Below, piece after piece: positions 37,035 to 48,102 of a DNA stretch of 64,000 nt. Source of the stretch: Porticoccaceae bacterium. Its GTDB lineage: Bacteria; Pseudomonadota; Gammaproteobacteria; Pseudomonadales; Porticoccaceae. Each line of letters opens with the position of its first letter. Within the stretch, counting starts at the first letter, position 1. The stretch is taken from positions 48,394-112,393 of the forward strand of contig JABJOY010000034.1 of assembly GCA_018664075.1 (NCBI GenBank), read 5' to 3'. A program made the translations under genes and the position numbers. The notes beneath the pieces are model-generated. The model worked only from the letters and a program-made list of their open reading frames with translations. It had not been told where the DNA came from and made no database searches.

Positions 37035-38240
37035 TCAACTGCTAAGGTTCTGCACATATTGTCTGATGCGCAGTGCCGCCTCGATACATTCCTCTGTACT
37101 GGCAACCAGTGCCATGCGCACTCTGTTTTTGCCCGGGTTGCCAGTGGCAGAGTCCCGGGACAGATACTGGCCGGGCAGAATGGTGACATTTTGCTGGGCA
37201 AATAAACCAAGGGCAAATTCGCGATCATCTATGGGCGTTTGTGGCCACAGGTAAAAACTGGCATGGGGCTGGGGAAAGTCTAGAACATCAGCGAGGATAT
37301 CTGTGACGGCGGCAAACTTTTCCCGGTACATCGTGCGGCTGTCGACGACATGCTGTTCGTCATTCCAGGCTGCGGCTGAGGCATCCTGAACCGGCAGTGA
37401 CATGGCGCAGCCATGGTAGGTGCGATAGCTGAGAAAGTCTTTGAGGATAGTTGCATCGCCAGCAATGAATCCTGAGCGCAGACCGGGTAGATTGGAGCGT
37501 TTGGACAGGCTGTGGAACACGACGCAGCGGCTGTAGTCACGGCGACCCATTTGCTCACAGGCTTGCAACAGTCCTGGGGGCGGTGTTTGTTCATCAAAGT
37601 ACACTTCGGAATAGCATTCATCACTGGCGATTATAAAGTCATATTTATCAGCCAGCGCTATGGCTTGCTGCAGTTGCTCTATGGACATTACTGCCCCTGT
37701 GGGATTACCCGGGGTGCAGACTTGCAGTAACTGGCAGCGCTGCCAGATTGCCTCTGGTACTGTAGTTAAATCAGGAATAAACCCCTGCTCTGGAACACAG
37801 TCGAGATAGTAGGGTTCCGCTCCCGCTAATATGGCTGCGCCTTCGTAGATCTGATAAAAAGGGTTGGGCGATACCACTACCGGCGCATCCATGTCGTTAT
37901 TGACCACTGCCTGGGTAAAGGCAAACAGAGCCTCACGAGTGCCGGTGACCGGCAGCACATGTTGGTCTGGATCTATGCTGTCAGTGCCTAGATTAAAGCG
38001 TTTCTCCAGCCAGCGAGCGATAGTCTGCCGCAGTTCAATGCCACCTTTGGTAGTGGGGTACTGGGCAAGTTTGTCGATGGAATTGCTCATCACCTGTTTC
38101 ACAAACTCCGGCGACGGATGTTTGGGCTCGCCAATGGACAGTGGAATATGTTTGAGATGGGCAGGGGGAACAGCACCGGCCTTAAGCTGGTTCAGGCGTT
38201 CAAAGGGGTAGGGATGAAGATGCTTTAAATGAGAATTCAT
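37035..38240 (-). CDS. dapC: succinyldiaminopimelate transaminase
   Basis: PLP motif VVFHSLSKRSNLPGLRSGFIAGD; LQVCTPGNPTGAVMS; adjacent to glnD/dapD as in other proteobacteria. Confidence 0.92.
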   Translation of the reverse strand: MNSHLKHLHPYPFERLNQLKAGAVPPAHLKHIPLSIGEPKHPSPEFVKQVMSNSIDKLAQYPTTKGGIELRQTIARWLEKRFNLGTDSIDPDQHVLPVTGTREALFAFTQAVVNNDMDAPVVVSPNPFYQIYEGAAILAGAEPYYLDCVPEQGFIPDLTTVPEAIWQRCQLLQVCTPGNPTGAVMSIEQLQQAIALADKYDFIIASDECYSEVYFDEQTPPPGLLQACEQMGRRDYSRCVVFHSLSKRSNLPGLRSGFIAGDATILKDFLSYRTYHGCAMSLPVQDASAAAWNDEQHVVDSRTMYREKFAAVTDILADVLDFPQPHASFYLWPQTPIDDREFALGLFAQQNVTILPGQYLSRDSATGNPGKNRVRMALVASTEECIEAALRIRQYVQNLSS

Positions 38241-38245
38241 AACAA

Positions 38246-40984
38246 CTATTGCCACACATTTAATTGCTGCAGTTCTGTGCCTTGGGCATCTTCCTGATTG
38301 CGCTGGTCGAGTTCTGTGCAGATGGTATGTTGAATTTTTTGGCTAAAATCCGGGTCGGTCAGCGGCTGATGGTTGTAGTCGGTAACATAAAATGTATCTT
38401 CTACCCGCTCTCCCAGAGTTGAAATTTTAGCGTTGTAGAGGTTGAGTCCGTAGCGCAAAAAGATGCTGGCCAGATGGGCGAGCAGACCGGGACGATCTGG
38501 AGTAATCACTTCCAGCACTGTGGTGTTGGTCTCCACATCATTACGCAATGAAGCGACAGTTTTCAGGGTAAAGTTTTTAAGCTGTCTGGTGGTGCGTCGA
38601 TGCACGTCAAAGCTGACGGCACTTGGATCCAAAATACCACTGCGCAATGTTTCGACAATGGTGGCGCAAAGCTGTGCGTTATCACCCACTGGCTGGCCCT
38701 GTTCATTGAGTACATAAAATACGTCAAAGGCGAGGTTGTCGTGGGTGGTATGCAGTCGCGCATCCTGTATGTTCAGATGCAGCTTGTCGAGAATGGCCGA
38801 AATAATTGAGAAGATATTTTGGCGATCCTTAGCATGGACAAAAATTTGTGTGGCCACAGGAAATTCACCGCCCACATCGCGGAGTAAAAGTACTGGTGCA
38901 TCGTCGTCTTCGTTGGCGATAATCGCTTTGGTAAAGGTAGCCACATCGTCGGCCCGCTCACGCAAAAAGAACTCTTCATCAACATCGCTCCAGGCTGCAA
39001 GTGCCTGGGCTTCGCTGATGCCGTCGGTCGCCAGCAACCGCAGAGCGGCATCTTTGGCGTCTTTGATCCATTCGTCTTTATCTGCTGGAACTCCAAGCCC
39101 TTCTTGCAATGCGCGCTTGGTTTCAAAATAAAGATTGTGCATCAATGAGCCTTTCCAGTCGGTCCACAGGCGCGGATTGGTGGCGTTAATATCGGCAACG
39201 GTCAGCAAATACAGGTGCTCAAGATGCATCAGGTCTCCAACATGGGCGGCGAATTTGTAGATTACATCTGGGTCTGAGGTGTCCTCTCGCTGCGACACTG
39301 TGGACATCAACAGATGGTTTTCGACCAGCCATTGCAGTAGTTTGACTTCCTGGGATGGAAGACCGTGACGCTCGGCAAACTGTTTGATATCGGCAGAGCC
39401 CAATACTGAGTGGTCACCACCGCGGCCCTTGGCAATATCATGGTACAGCGCTGCGATAATAATCAGCTCTGGCTTGCGCAGGTTTTTAAAAATATGGGAG
39501 GCCACTGGGAATGCGGTTGCAACTTCTGGATTGGCGAAGCGACGAATATTGCGAATCACCTGTAATGTATGTACATCAACAGGATAGATATGGAATAGGT
39601 CATGCTGAGTCTGGCCGACAATCTTGCCAAATTCTGGCAGGTAGCCGCCGAGAATGCCGTAGCGATTCATGCGCGCGAGCTGAATGGATAGTTTATTTGG
39701 CGCCCGCAGCAGGCGCATAAATAGTTCACGATTTTCCGGATCCGCTCTGAATTTGTCGTCAATAAGATTCCTGTGCAATCTGATCTGGCGAATAGCCGAG
39801 GCGCGAATCCCCTCGATCTTGTCGTTCTCGCCAAGAATGGCAAATAGCTCAATCAGGGCGGATGGGCGATTGATAAACACGTCCTCGTGAGCTGTATCGA
39901 GAAAGTTGTCGCGCACTAAAAAGCGTTCGTTGATGACAGTTTCAATCTTGGTTTTATCTTTGCGATAAATCGCCTCATCGAGATACTGCAGCAGTACGTC
40001 GGTGAGCTCTCGAATAGACAGCACCACCTGATAGTAACGCTGCATAAATTTTTCCACCGCCAGTCGACCTGGACTGTCGGTATAACCGAGCATCACCGCC
40101 AGTTTGCGCTGGTAGTCAAACAACAGGCGCTCTTCCGGGCGGCCGGCAATCAGGTGCAGGCCGTAGCGAACTTTCCATAGAAACTCTTCATCCCAGCGCA
40201 GGGTTAAATATTCCTCATCGGATAAAAATCCTGCGTGGACAAGTTGCGAGCGGCGATGAAGATTGAAGTGGCGCTTGGCGGTCCAGTTGATTAACTGAAT
40301 ATCCCGCAGACCCCCTGGGGCTTCTTTAATGTTGGGTTCGAGATTGTATTCGGTGTCATCATGTTTACGGTGGCGGGCGCTCTGTTCATCAATCTTGCCA
40401 CGGTAAAAGTCGGTCGATGACCATATTTTGCTGGGGCCTGTTTTTTTCAGCATATTGTCGCGCAATGTTCTATTGCCGCACAGTAGTCTAGTTTCCATCA
40501 GGTTGGTGGCAATGGTGATATCTGCTTTGGCTTCATCGACACATTGAGACAGGGAACGCACACTGTGGCCGATCTTGAGCTGGATATCCCAAAGAAAGGT
40601 GAGGAGCTGCTCTATGCTTGTGCGATATTTTTCCGGCTTGTTGCGGCGCATTAGTATTAACAGATCGATATCTGAATGTGGGTGCAGTTCACCGCGACCA
40701 TAGCCGCCAACGGCGATCAGGCTTATATCCTTGTCCCATTCAAAACGATGCCAGGCATAGGCGAGGATAACATCGGCAAATTGGGCGCTCTCGTTGACCA
40801 GGGTGTGAACTTCTTCCCCTTCATAAAAGCGGTTGTTGAAATGTTTCTGAGCTGCGCTCAGGGCATTGCGAAATACAGTGACGGGATTTTCGGTCAGCAG
40901 ATTCGCGGCAAAACGCTTTTGATCAAAAAACAGTGGGGCAGCCAATCCTGCAGGTAGTGTTGTGGCATCGAGTTGCGGCGACAT
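38246..40984 (-). CDS. glnD: [protein-PII] uridylyltransferase / uridylyl-removing enzyme
   Basis: AVGGYGRGELHPHSDIDLLIL, HD domain ALYHDIAKGRGGDHS, C-terminal ACT domains. Confidence 0.97.
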   Translation of the reverse strand: MSPQLDATTLPAGLAAPLFFDQKRFAANLLTENPVTVFRNALSAAQKHFNNRFYEGEEVHTLVNESAQFADVILAYAWHRFEWDKDISLIAVGGYGRGELHPHSDIDLLILMRRNKPEKYRTSIEQLLTFLWDIQLKIGHSVRSLSQCVDEAKADITIATNLMETRLLCGNRTLRDNMLKKTGPSKIWSSTDFYRGKIDEQSARHRKHDDTEYNLEPNIKEAPGGLRDIQLINWTAKRHFNLHRRSQLVHAGFLSDEEYLTLRWDEEFLWKVRYGLHLIAGRPEERLLFDYQRKLAVMLGYTDSPGRLAVEKFMQRYYQVVLSIRELTDVLLQYLDEAIYRKDKTKIETVINERFLVRDNFLDTAHEDVFINRPSALIELFAILGENDKIEGIRASAIRQIRLHRNLIDDKFRADPENRELFMRLLRAPNKLSIQLARMNRYGILGGYLPEFGKIVGQTQHDLFHIYPVDVHTLQVIRNIRRFANPEVATAFPVASHIFKNLRKPELIIIAALYHDIAKGRGGDHSVLGSADIKQFAERHGLPSQEVKLLQWLVENHLLMSTVSQREDTSDPDVIYKFAAHVGDLMHLEHLYLLTVADINATNPRLWTDWKGSLMHNLYFETKRALQEGLGVPADKDEWIKDAKDAALRLLATDGISEAQALAAWSDVDEEFFLRERADDVATFTKAIIANEDDDAPVLLLRDVGGEFPVATQIFVHAKDRQNIFSIISAILDKLHLNIQDARLHTTHDNLAFDVFYVLNEQGQPVGDNAQLCATIVETLRSGILDPSAVSFDVHRRTTRQLKNFTLKTVASLRNDVETNTTVLEVITPDRPGLLAHLASIFLRYGLNLYNAKISTLGERVEDTFYVTDYNHQPLTDPDFSQKIQHTICTELDQRNQEDAQGTELQQLNVWQ

Positions 40985-41046
40985 TAAAGGTTTCTCGGGC
41001 AGTTGCTTTTTAAATAGGGTTCTTTGATTTAGCCGGTGAAGGCTTT

Positions 41047-41877
41047 TTAGTTTTGGGCGTTTGAGGCTTCTTCGTCCCGAGCTGTGAAGGCCTCTTCACT
41101 ACGAGCGGTGAAGGCCTCTTCACTACGAGCGGTGAAGACTTCTACGCCATCGGCGGTAACTAGCATCGTGTGTTCCCACTGGGATGACAGTCGGCCATCC
41201 TGGGTTTCCACTGTCCAGCCGTCACGTTTGAGTTTGGTGCCGTGTTTGCCGGCATTGATCATGGGTTCGATGGTAAACGTCATTCCCTCGAGAAGTTCCA
41301 GTCCGGTGCCCGGTCTGCCGTAATGCAGTACCTGTGGCTCCTGGTGAAACTCGTCGCCTATGCCGTGGCCACAGTAATCGCGCACCACCGAGTAGTAGTT
41401 GGCTTCCGCATGAGTTTGTATGGCATGACCTATATCACCCAGACGTACCCCCGGTCGCACCAGCTCTATACCTTTGTACAGGCATTCCTGGGATATCTGT
41501 ATCAGGCGCTGGGCATGACTGGGAACGGCGCCGACACAATACATCTTGCTGGTGTCGCCATACCATCCATCTTTGATAACAGTGACATCAATATTGATAA
41601 TATCTCCGGCCTTAAGGATCTTTTTGTCTGCGGGAATGCCATGGCAGACCACCTGATTTACTGAGGTGCAGATAGATTTGGGGAAGCCGCGGTAGCCGAG
41701 ACAGGCTGGAATCGCTTTCTGGATATTGACTATGTGTTCATGGCAAATTCGGTCTAGTTCTTCAGTGCTGACGCCAGGCACCACATATTCACCAATCAGT
41801 TCCAGTACTTCGGCGGCCATACGGCCTGCAATGCGCATTTTAGCGATCTGATCTGGAGTGCGAAGTTCTACTGTCAT
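41047..41877 (-). CDS. map: methionine aminopeptidase type I with repeat-extended C-terminus
   Basis: CHGIPADKKILKAGDIINIDVTVIKDGWYGDTSKMYCVG, GHGIGDEFHQEPQVLHYG; divergent from rpsB. Confidence 0.96.
   Translation of the reverse strand: MTVELRTPDQIAKMRIAGRMAAEVLELIGEYVVPGVSTEELDRICHEHIVNIQKAIPACLGYRGFPKSICTSVNQVVCHGIPADKKILKAGDIINIDVTVIKDGWYGDTSKMYCVGAVPSHAQRLIQISQECLYKGIELVRPGVRLGDIGHAIQTHAEANYYSVVRDYCGHGIGDEFHQEPQVLHYGRPGTGLELLEGMTFTIEPMINAGKHGTKLKRDGWTVETQDGRLSSQWEHTMLVTADGVEVFTARSEEAFTARSEEAFTARDEEASNAQN
41063..41134 (-). repeat. 24-bp in-frame tandem repeat (two identical units plus one degenerate)
   Basis: aaggcctcttcactacgagcggtg at 41087-41110 and 41111-41134; degenerate gaggcttcttcgtcccgagctgtg at 41063-41086; encodes FTARSEEA/FTARDEEA. 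Confidence 0.95.
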
Positions 41878-42071
41878 TGAGACTCTCAAGGGATTAGTTA
41901 CCATGGCATTGTACCTGTCTATGGGTCGATGAGGGAGTCTTTGGGCGATATTTCATTACTTACATAGTGAATATCTGCGAGATCTTGGCCTCCCCTCGGT
42001 CGGAGCTGGGTTTGCAGGCGGTAATTTGTCGCTGGTTTTGCTTTATATGGCTGTACCATTATGGTATAAAG

Positions 42072-42224
42072 CGCGCCGTTGCGAGGATGTCCTCCCAGCG
42101 GTAATTTAAATTAAACGACACACACATTCCGACACGATGTTCTGGGTGCCTGTTAAGCGCAAGCAAAATGCTTACCGGGTTGATCATTGGGGGATGTGGA
42201 GGCTTAACCCCAAGAGGAAATTTT
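42072..42224 (+). ncRNA. rpsB 5' leader (r-protein autoregulatory leader)
   Basis: Long leader with GTTAAGC (42152-42158) complementary to GCTTAAC (42202-42208) just upstream of SD AAGAGGAAA; position matches the known gammaproteobacterial rpsB leader. Confidence 0.55.
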
Positions 42225-43016
42225 ATGTCTACTGTCAGTATGCGCGATATGTTGCAGGCTGGTGTGCATTTCGGCCACCAAACCCGCTTCTGGAACCCCA
42301 AAATGAGCCAGTATATCTTCGGCTCGCGAAACAAAGTTCATGTTATTAACCTTGAGCACACTGTGCCAGCCTTTAACGAAGCATTAGAAATTTTGCGCGT
42401 TGAAGCCGCCAAAGGTAATCAAATTCTTTTTGTTGGCACCAAGCGTGCCGCGCAGAAAATCGTTAAAGAGCAAGCAGAGCGCTGCGGTATGCCCTATGTC
42501 AGCCATCGCTGGTTGGGCGGCATGCTCACTAACTACAAAACAATCCGTGCTTCTATCCGTCGTTTCCGCGAGCTGGAAACCCAGGAAGCCGATGGCACCT
42601 TTGAGAAGCTGACCAAGAAAGAAGTTCTGATGCGCACGCGCATGAAGGACAAGCTTGAGAACAGCATCGGTGGTATCAAAGATATGAACGGTCTGCCGGA
42701 TATCCTATTTGTTGTGGATGTGGATCACGAGCGCATTGCCATCAATGAAGCCAATAAGCTGGGTATTCCAGTGGTGGGCATTGTTGATACTAACAGCGAT
42801 CCCGATGGCGTTGATTATGTGATTCCTGGCAATGATGACTCCATCCGTGCAATCAAGCTGTATGCAGCATCTGTCGCAGACACTGTTCTTGAGGGCAAGG
42901 CACAGTCAGCCACTGTCACCAGTAAAGACGAGTTTGTTGAAGAAGTAGCTGATGAAGCCGCTCCTGCGGAGGCGCCAGCAGCTGAAGCTGCACCCAAGGA
43001 AGCCGCAGCGGAATAA
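42225..43016 (+). CDS. rpsB: 30S ribosomal protein S2
   Basis: [27 protein letters not shown]; start corrected to 42225. Confidence 0.98.
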   Translation: MSTVSMRDMLQAGVHFGHQTRFWNPKMSQYIFGSRNKVHVINLEHTVPAFNEALEILRVEAAKGNQILFVGTKRAAQKIVKEQAERCGMPYVSHRWLGGMLTNYKTIRASIRRFRELETQEADGTFEKLTKKEVLMRTRMKDKLENSIGGIKDMNGLPDILFVVDVDHERIAINEANKLGIPVVGIVDTNSDPDGVDYVIPGNDDSIRAIKLYAASVADTVLEGKAQSATVTSKDEFVEEVADEAAPAEAPAAEAAPKEAAAE

Positions 43017-43060
43017 TTTCCACTGCAGCCGATGGGGCACAGCACAGGTAATAAATTAAA

Positions 43061-43082
43061 GGGGGCCGCTGCCCCCTTTTTT
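43061..43082 (+). terminator. Rho-independent terminator/attenuator between rpsB and tsf
   Basis: GGGGGC-CGCT-GCCCCC followed by TTTTTT. Confidence 0.85.
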
Positions 43083-43114
43083 CCAACTGATTAAATGTTA
43101 TAGAGAGGAATACA

Positions 43115-43978
43115 ATGTCACAGGTAACAGCATCTTTAGTTAAAGAGCTACGAGATCGCACTGGTTTAGGCATGATGGAATGCAAGAGAGCATTGGCTGA
43201 AGCTGGTGCTGATATTGATAAGGCAATTGAAGAGTTGCGCAAGTCCAGTGGGATGAAAGCCGCCAAGAAAGCAGGCCGCACAGCTGCTGATGGAGTTGTT
43301 ATGTTCAAGTCTGAAGGTGGCTATGGACTGCTGCTGGAAGTTAACAGCGAAACTGATTTTGCTGCTCGTGATGAGGGTTTTCAGGGCTTTGCCAATGCTG
43401 TTATGGACGCCGCCTTCAGTGCCAAAGAAACCGATATCGCTGTCCTGATGGCCGCTGGCCTGGAGTCTGACCGTGAAGCTCTGGTGCAGAAGATTGGTGA
43501 GAATATTTCGGCCCGTCGCGCGGCTAGTCTGGAAGCGCCGGTTATCGGTGGCTATGTACACAGCAACAACCGCATTGCTGTGCTGGTTGGCTTGACTGCA
43601 GGTACCGAGGAGTTGGCCCGGGATGTTGCCATGCATGTTGCAGCGGTCAACCCTGCGGTAGTAAGCTCTGATCAAATGCCTGCGGAGCTGATTGCTGCAG
43701 AGAAAGAGATCTACTCTGCCCAGGCGCGCGAGAGTGGCAAGCCTGAAGAGATTATTGAAAAAATGATTGGCGGCCGGGTCAGCAAGTTCTTGAAAGAGAG
43801 CAGCCTGATCGACCAGCCTTTTGTTAAGGACCCAGATACTACAGTGGGCAAGCTGGTTGCAGCCAGTGGTGCTGAAGTGGTCTCATTCGTCCGTTTTGAA
43901 GTGGGCGAGGGTATCGAAGTGGAAGAAGTTGATTTCGCCGCTGAAGTTGCCGCGCAGGTTGCAGGTGCCGGCGAGTAA
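43115..43978 (+). CDS. tsf: elongation factor Ts
   Basis: [39 protein letters not shown]. Confidence 0.98.
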   Translation: MSQVTASLVKELRDRTGLGMMECKRALAEAGADIDKAIEELRKSSGMKAAKKAGRTAADGVVMFKSEGGYGLLLEVNSETDFAARDEGFQGFANAVMDAAFSAKETDIAVLMAAGLESDREALVQKIGENISARRAASLEAPVIGGYVHSNNRIAVLVGLTAGTEELARDVAMHVAAVNPAVVSSDQMPAELIAAEKEIYSAQARESGKPEEIIEKMIGGRVSKFLKESSLIDQPFVKDPDTTVGKLVAASGAEVVSFVRFEVGEGIEVEEVDFAAEVAAQVAGAGE

Positions 43979-43996
43979 TAGATAACAGGAGCATTT

Positions 43997-44743
43997 ATGC
44001 CAACCACCGGTAAAGAGAAAACCTACAAACGTATTCTTCTCAAGCTAAGTGGTGAGGAGTTAATGGGTGAAGAGGGCTTTGGGATTGACCCCAAGGTCCT
44101 GGATCGCATGGCTCTTGAAATTGGTCAGCTTGTGGGCATTGGCGTGCAGGTAGGACTGGTTATCGGTGGTGGCAATCTTTTCCGCGGGGCGGCTCTGAAC
44201 GCTGCAGGTATGGATCGGGTGACGGGCGACCATATGGGTATGCTGGCTACGGTGATGAATGCCCTGGCAATGCGTGATGCGCTTGAGCGCACCAATATTT
44301 CCTCCCATGTTATGTCATCTATTCCTATGAGTGGCGTGGTAGAGCATTATGATCGCCGCCGCGCTATACGCTATATTAAGGATGGCGATGTGGTAATTTT
44401 CGCTGCAGGAACTGGCAATCCATTTTTCACTACAGACTCTGCAGCCTGTCTCCGGGGCATTGAAATCGATGCTGATGTGGTACTCAAAGCCACTAAGGTC
44501 GATGGTGTGTACAGCGCCGATCCAATGTTGGATGCCAATGCTGAGCTATACTCTCATTTGACCTACGATCAGGTGCTCGACAAGAAGCTTGCAGTGATGG
44601 ACCTGACAGCAATCTGTCTCTGTCGCGAACACAATATGCCTCTTCGAGTATTCCGTATGTCCAAGCAGGGTGCATTGTTGAATCTAGTGGTTGGCGGCGC
44701 TGAAGGCACGCTGATCGAAGAGGGAGAAGAGGTTAGTAAATGA
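43997..44743 (+). CDS. pyrH: UMP kinase
   Basis: [29 protein letters not shown]. Confidence 0.98.
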   Translation: MPTTGKEKTYKRILLKLSGEELMGEEGFGIDPKVLDRMALEIGQLVGIGVQVGLVIGGGNLFRGAALNAAGMDRVTGDHMGMLATVMNALAMRDALERTNISSHVMSSIPMSGVVEHYDRRRAIRYIKDGDVVIFAAGTGNPFFTTDSAACLRGIEIDADVVLKATKVDGVYSADPMLDANAELYSHLTYDQVLDKKLAVMDLTAICLCREHNMPLRVFRMSKQGALLNLVVGGAEGTLIEEGEEVSK

Positions 44744-45297
44744 TTGAAGAATTAAAGCAGGATGCGCAAGAGCGCATGATCAAGGCTGTGGACGCACTGG
44801 GCGGAGCCTTTAACAAGATTCGCACTGGTCGCGCCCACCCCAGTATTCTGGATGGGCTTTCAGTCGACTATTACGGTGTTGATACGCCTCTGAGCCAGGC
44901 GGCTTCGATTTCCATTGAAGATGCGCGCACATTGTCGGTAACTCCCTGGGAAAAGTCTCTGGTGCCGGAAATCGAAAAAGCAATTATGAAGTCGGATCTG
45001 GGCTTAAACCCCTCCACAGCTGGCGCAGTCATTCGCGTGCCGCTGCCAGCGCTGACCGAGGAGACTCGCAAGCATTACGGTAAGCAGGCCAAGGCTGAAG
45101 CCGAGGGAGCGAGAATTTCAATCCGCAATATCCGCCGCGATGTCATCTCCGATATTAAAGAGCTGCAGAAAGCCAAAGATATCAGCGAAGATGAAGAGCG
45201 CAAGGCACAGGATGATGTGCAAAAAATCACCGATAGTTTTATCGCCAGAGTTGAAGAAGCACTAGCGGCAAAAGAAAAGGATTTGATGGAGATCTGA
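44740..45297 (+). CDS. frr: ribosome recycling factor
   Basis: [34 protein letters not shown]; 4-nt overlap with pyrH. Confidence 0.98.
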   Translation: MIEELKQDAQERMIKAVDALGGAFNKIRTGRAHPSILDGLSVDYYGVDTPLSQAASISIEDARTLSVTPWEKSLVPEIEKAIMKSDLGLNPSTAGAVIRVPLPALTEETRKHYGKQAKAEAEGARISIRNIRRDVISDIKELQKAKDISEDEERKAQDDVQKITDSFIARVEEALAAKEKDLMEI

Positions 45298-45317
45298 TCT
45301 CCATAAAGGTGCAGATC

Positions 45318-46097
45318 ATGGTTGATCCTACTCCCCTGACGTCAATGTATCCGCTCAGGCATATTGCCATTATTATGGATGGCAATAACCGCTGGGCGAA
45401 GCAGCGTGGACTGACCGGTATCGCTGGACACGAAGCTGGGGTAGAGCGTATCCGCGACGTTCTGGCGACAGCTCAAAAAGCCCATATTGATACCATGACC
45501 CTGTTCGCATTTAGCAGCGAAAACTGGAAGCGTCCAGAGCTTGAAGTGCGCGGGTTGATGTCGTTGTTTTCCTCCTATTTAAAGCAAGAAGCCAAGACAC
45601 TCCGCGATGATGGTGTGCGGCTCAAAGTGGTTGGCAATCGCAGCCATTTTAGTGATCGTTTAAAGCGCCTTATCAGCGATACAGAGACAAAGACTGCCAG
45701 CGGTAAGTTTACGCTGTATCTTTGTGTTGACTATGGCGGTCGCTGGGATATTGCAAAAACTGCGCAAAAGCTGGCCTCTGAGGTGCAGATGGGACGGGTG
45801 CGATCTTCAGATATCGATGAAGATCTGTTTGGTAAATATTTGCAGCAGGATGGTATTCCAGATCCGGATCTCTGTATCCGCACTGCTGGTGAACAGCGAA
45901 TCAGTAACTTCCTGCTGTGGCAGTTAGCCTATACTGAGCTGTATTTTGCTGACTGCTACTGGCCCGACTTTGATGCCAATGCCCTAGAGCTCGCTATGAC
46001 TGAGTACTATCGTCGGCAACGGCGTTTTGGTCTTCGCACTGATGATGAGCCCGATGCTGAACTGGACCATGATCGAGGGGAGAGCGTCCATGCTTAA
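45318..46097 (+). CDS. uppS: isoprenyl (undecaprenyl) diphosphate synthase
   Basis: HIAIIMDGNNRWAKQRGLTGIAGHEAGVERIRDV. Confidence 0.97.
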   Translation: MVDPTPLTSMYPLRHIAIIMDGNNRWAKQRGLTGIAGHEAGVERIRDVLATAQKAHIDTMTLFAFSSENWKRPELEVRGLMSLFSSYLKQEAKTLRDDGVRLKVVGNRSHFSDRLKRLISDTETKTASGKFTLYLCVDYGGRWDIAKTAQKLASEVQMGRVRSSDIDEDLFGKYLQQDGIPDPDLCIRTAGEQRISNFLLWQLAYTELYFADCYWPDFDANALELAMTEYYRRQRRFGLRTDDEPDAELDHDRGESVHA

Positions 46098-46917
46098 GCA
46101 GCGAGTTTTTACCGCGGTAATCCTGGTCGCTCTGTTTCTGTGGCTCCTGCTAAGTCTGTCTGCCACTGATTTTTCCCTGGTTATTATGCTGTTGGTAATG
46201 GTTGCCGGTTGGGAGTGGACTAATTTATTGAAGCTAGGCAATGTGGCTGCCAGGACAGGTTACCTGACAGCGCTGTTTCTGCTGCTTGGTGCTGCTGGCT
46301 ATAGTCTCGGTCTGTTCGGTGAGTTTGATTTTGCCTTGGGGCAACAGATCAGTCTGATTGCTGTGGGCCTCTGGGCGGTTATTTTTTTATGGCTGCAGGG
46401 CTATCCGTCCAGCGCGATTCTATGGTCGCCGAAACCTGTTTTGGGTTTGATTGGATTGATTTTGCTGGTCGCAACCTGGGTTGCTCTGGCCTCTATCCTG
46501 CATAGGGATTCCGGTCGTTGGTTGCTGTTGCTTGCTATTGTGATTGTGGTGCTGGCAGATGTGGGGGGGTATATAGCAGGCAGACTTTTCGGCAAACACA
46601 AGCTGGCACCTATTGTGAGCCCGGGAAAAACCTGGGAGGGTTTTATCGGCGGTATGTTTTTGCAGCTATTGCTGATTGCGGGTTTGCTCTGGGCAAGGCC
46701 TGAGTTCAGTCCCTTGGCATTATCAATTTTGATTATTCCTGTGGCACTTTATTCTGTGCTGGGGGACCTTTTTGAAAGTATGGTTAAACGCCACAGTGGT
46801 GTTAAAGACAGCAGTCAATTACTGCCTGGCCATGGCGGGGTGCTGGACCGTATTGATGGCATTATGGCGGCGTTGCCTCTGTTCAGCTTGCTGCTCGCGC
46901 AGTCGAGCTTTGTCTGA
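46090..46917 (+). CDS. cdsA: phosphatidate cytidylyltransferase
   Basis: SVLGDLFESMVKRHSGVKDSSQLLPGHGGVLDRIDGIMAALPLF. Confidence 0.96.
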   Translation: MLKQRVFTAVILVALFLWLLLSLSATDFSLVIMLLVMVAGWEWTNLLKLGNVAARTGYLTALFLLLGAAGYSLGLFGEFDFALGQQISLIAVGLWAVIFLWLQGYPSSAILWSPKPVLGLIGLILLVATWVALASILHRDSGRWLLLLAIVIVVLADVGGYIAGRLFGKHKLAPIVSPGKTWEGFIGGMFLQLLLIAGLLWARPEFSPLALSILIIPVALYSVLGDLFESMVKRHSGVKDSSQLLPGHGGVLDRIDGIMAALPLFSLLLAQSSFV

Positions 46918-46920
46918 CCT

Positions 46921-48099
46921 ATGCAATCTATTACCCTGCTTGGTGCGACTGGCTCTATTGGTGAGAGCACCTTGGATGTTATTGCCCGCCACCCGGATAA
47001 ATACTCAGTCTTTGCCTTAACAGGCCATCAACAGCTTGAAAAACTTGCGCTGCAATGCCAGCGTTTTCAGCCTCAGTTTACTGTTGTCAATGATGCCAAA
47101 TCTGCTGCACAGCTGCAGATAATGTTGGCCGCAAACAATACCAAGACCGAAGTGCTTTACGGTACTGAAGCTCTCTGTCAGGTGGCGAGCGCAGCTCAGG
47201 TGGATGGGGTAATGGCCGCCATCGTAGGTGCGGCCGGGCTGGTGCCAACTATGGCTGCAGTTAAGGCAGGTAAAAAAATATTGCTCGCCAATAAGGAGTC
47301 TCTGGTGATGGCCGGCGGCCTGTTTATGGATGCGGTGAAGGCGTCTGGTTCGGAGCTATTGCCCATAGATAGTGAGCACAATGCGATTTTTCAGTGTTTG
47401 CCAGCCAACTACGAGCAGGCCGAAACCAATGGTATCAGCAAGCTTTTGCTGTCTGCTTCCGGCGGTCCATTTCGCGGTTGGTCAGCTGAGCAGATGGCTG
47501 TTGTAACCCCAGATCAGGCCTGTGCCCATCCCAACTGGTCCATGGGCCGCAAGATATCTGTCGATTCCGCTTCACTGATGAATAAAGGTCTTGAGTTGAT
47601 TGAGGCCTGTTGGCTGTTTGCAGTGACGCCCTCTCAGATTGAAGTGGTGGTGCACCCTCAGAGCGTAATCCACTCATTGGTGCAATATGTTGATGGCTCG
47701 GTACTGGCGCAGCTGGGTAACCCGGATATGCGGACACCGATTGCCTACGGCCTGGCCTGGCCAGATCGCATGGACGCCGGGGTGGCTGAGCTTGATTTAT
47801 TCGATATTGCCAGATTGGATTTCGAGCGGGCTGACCTGGTTAACTTCCCCTGTTTGCAGTTAGCATCAGATGCGGCTGCAGCCGGTGGTGATGCTCCGGC
47901 TATTCTCAATGCCGCCAATGAAATTGCTGTTCAAGCGTTCCTCGATGGACGTATTGGCTTTACTCAGATAGCAGAGGTTGTAGATAATACTCTCTCTGGT
48001 CTTGAGCTTGGTGAACCAGATTCACTGGATGCAGTCCAAGAGTCCGACAAAAAAGCGCGCAGTCACAGTGCTGCCTATATAACTGGAATAGAGTCTTAG
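46921..48099 (+). CDS. dxr: 1-deoxy-D-xylulose 5-phosphate reductoisomerase
   Basis: [32 protein letters not shown]. Confidence 0.97.
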   Translation: MQSITLLGATGSIGESTLDVIARHPDKYSVFALTGHQQLEKLALQCQRFQPQFTVVNDAKSAAQLQIMLAANNTKTEVLYGTEALCQVASAAQVDGVMAAIVGAAGLVPTMAAVKAGKKILLANKESLVMAGGLFMDAVKASGSELLPIDSEHNAIFQCLPANYEQAETNGISKLLLSASGGPFRGWSAEQMAVVTPDQACAHPNWSMGRKISVDSASLMNKGLELIEACWLFAVTPSQIEVVVHPQSVIHSLVQYVDGSVLAQLGNPDMRTPIAYGLAWPDRMDAGVAELDLFDIARLDFERADLVNFPCLQLASDAAAAGGDAPAILNAANEIAVQAFLDGRIGFTQIAEVVDNTLSGLELGEPDSLDAVQESDKKARSHSAAYITGIES

Positions 48100-48102
48100 T
48101 TT

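Noticed and set aside
42038-42070. Specific rpsB promoter assignment (TTGCTT ... TATAAA)
   Set aside because: The spacer is 21 bp for the best -10; the alternative TATGGT gives 16 bp. A promoter probably exists here but I cannot fix it.
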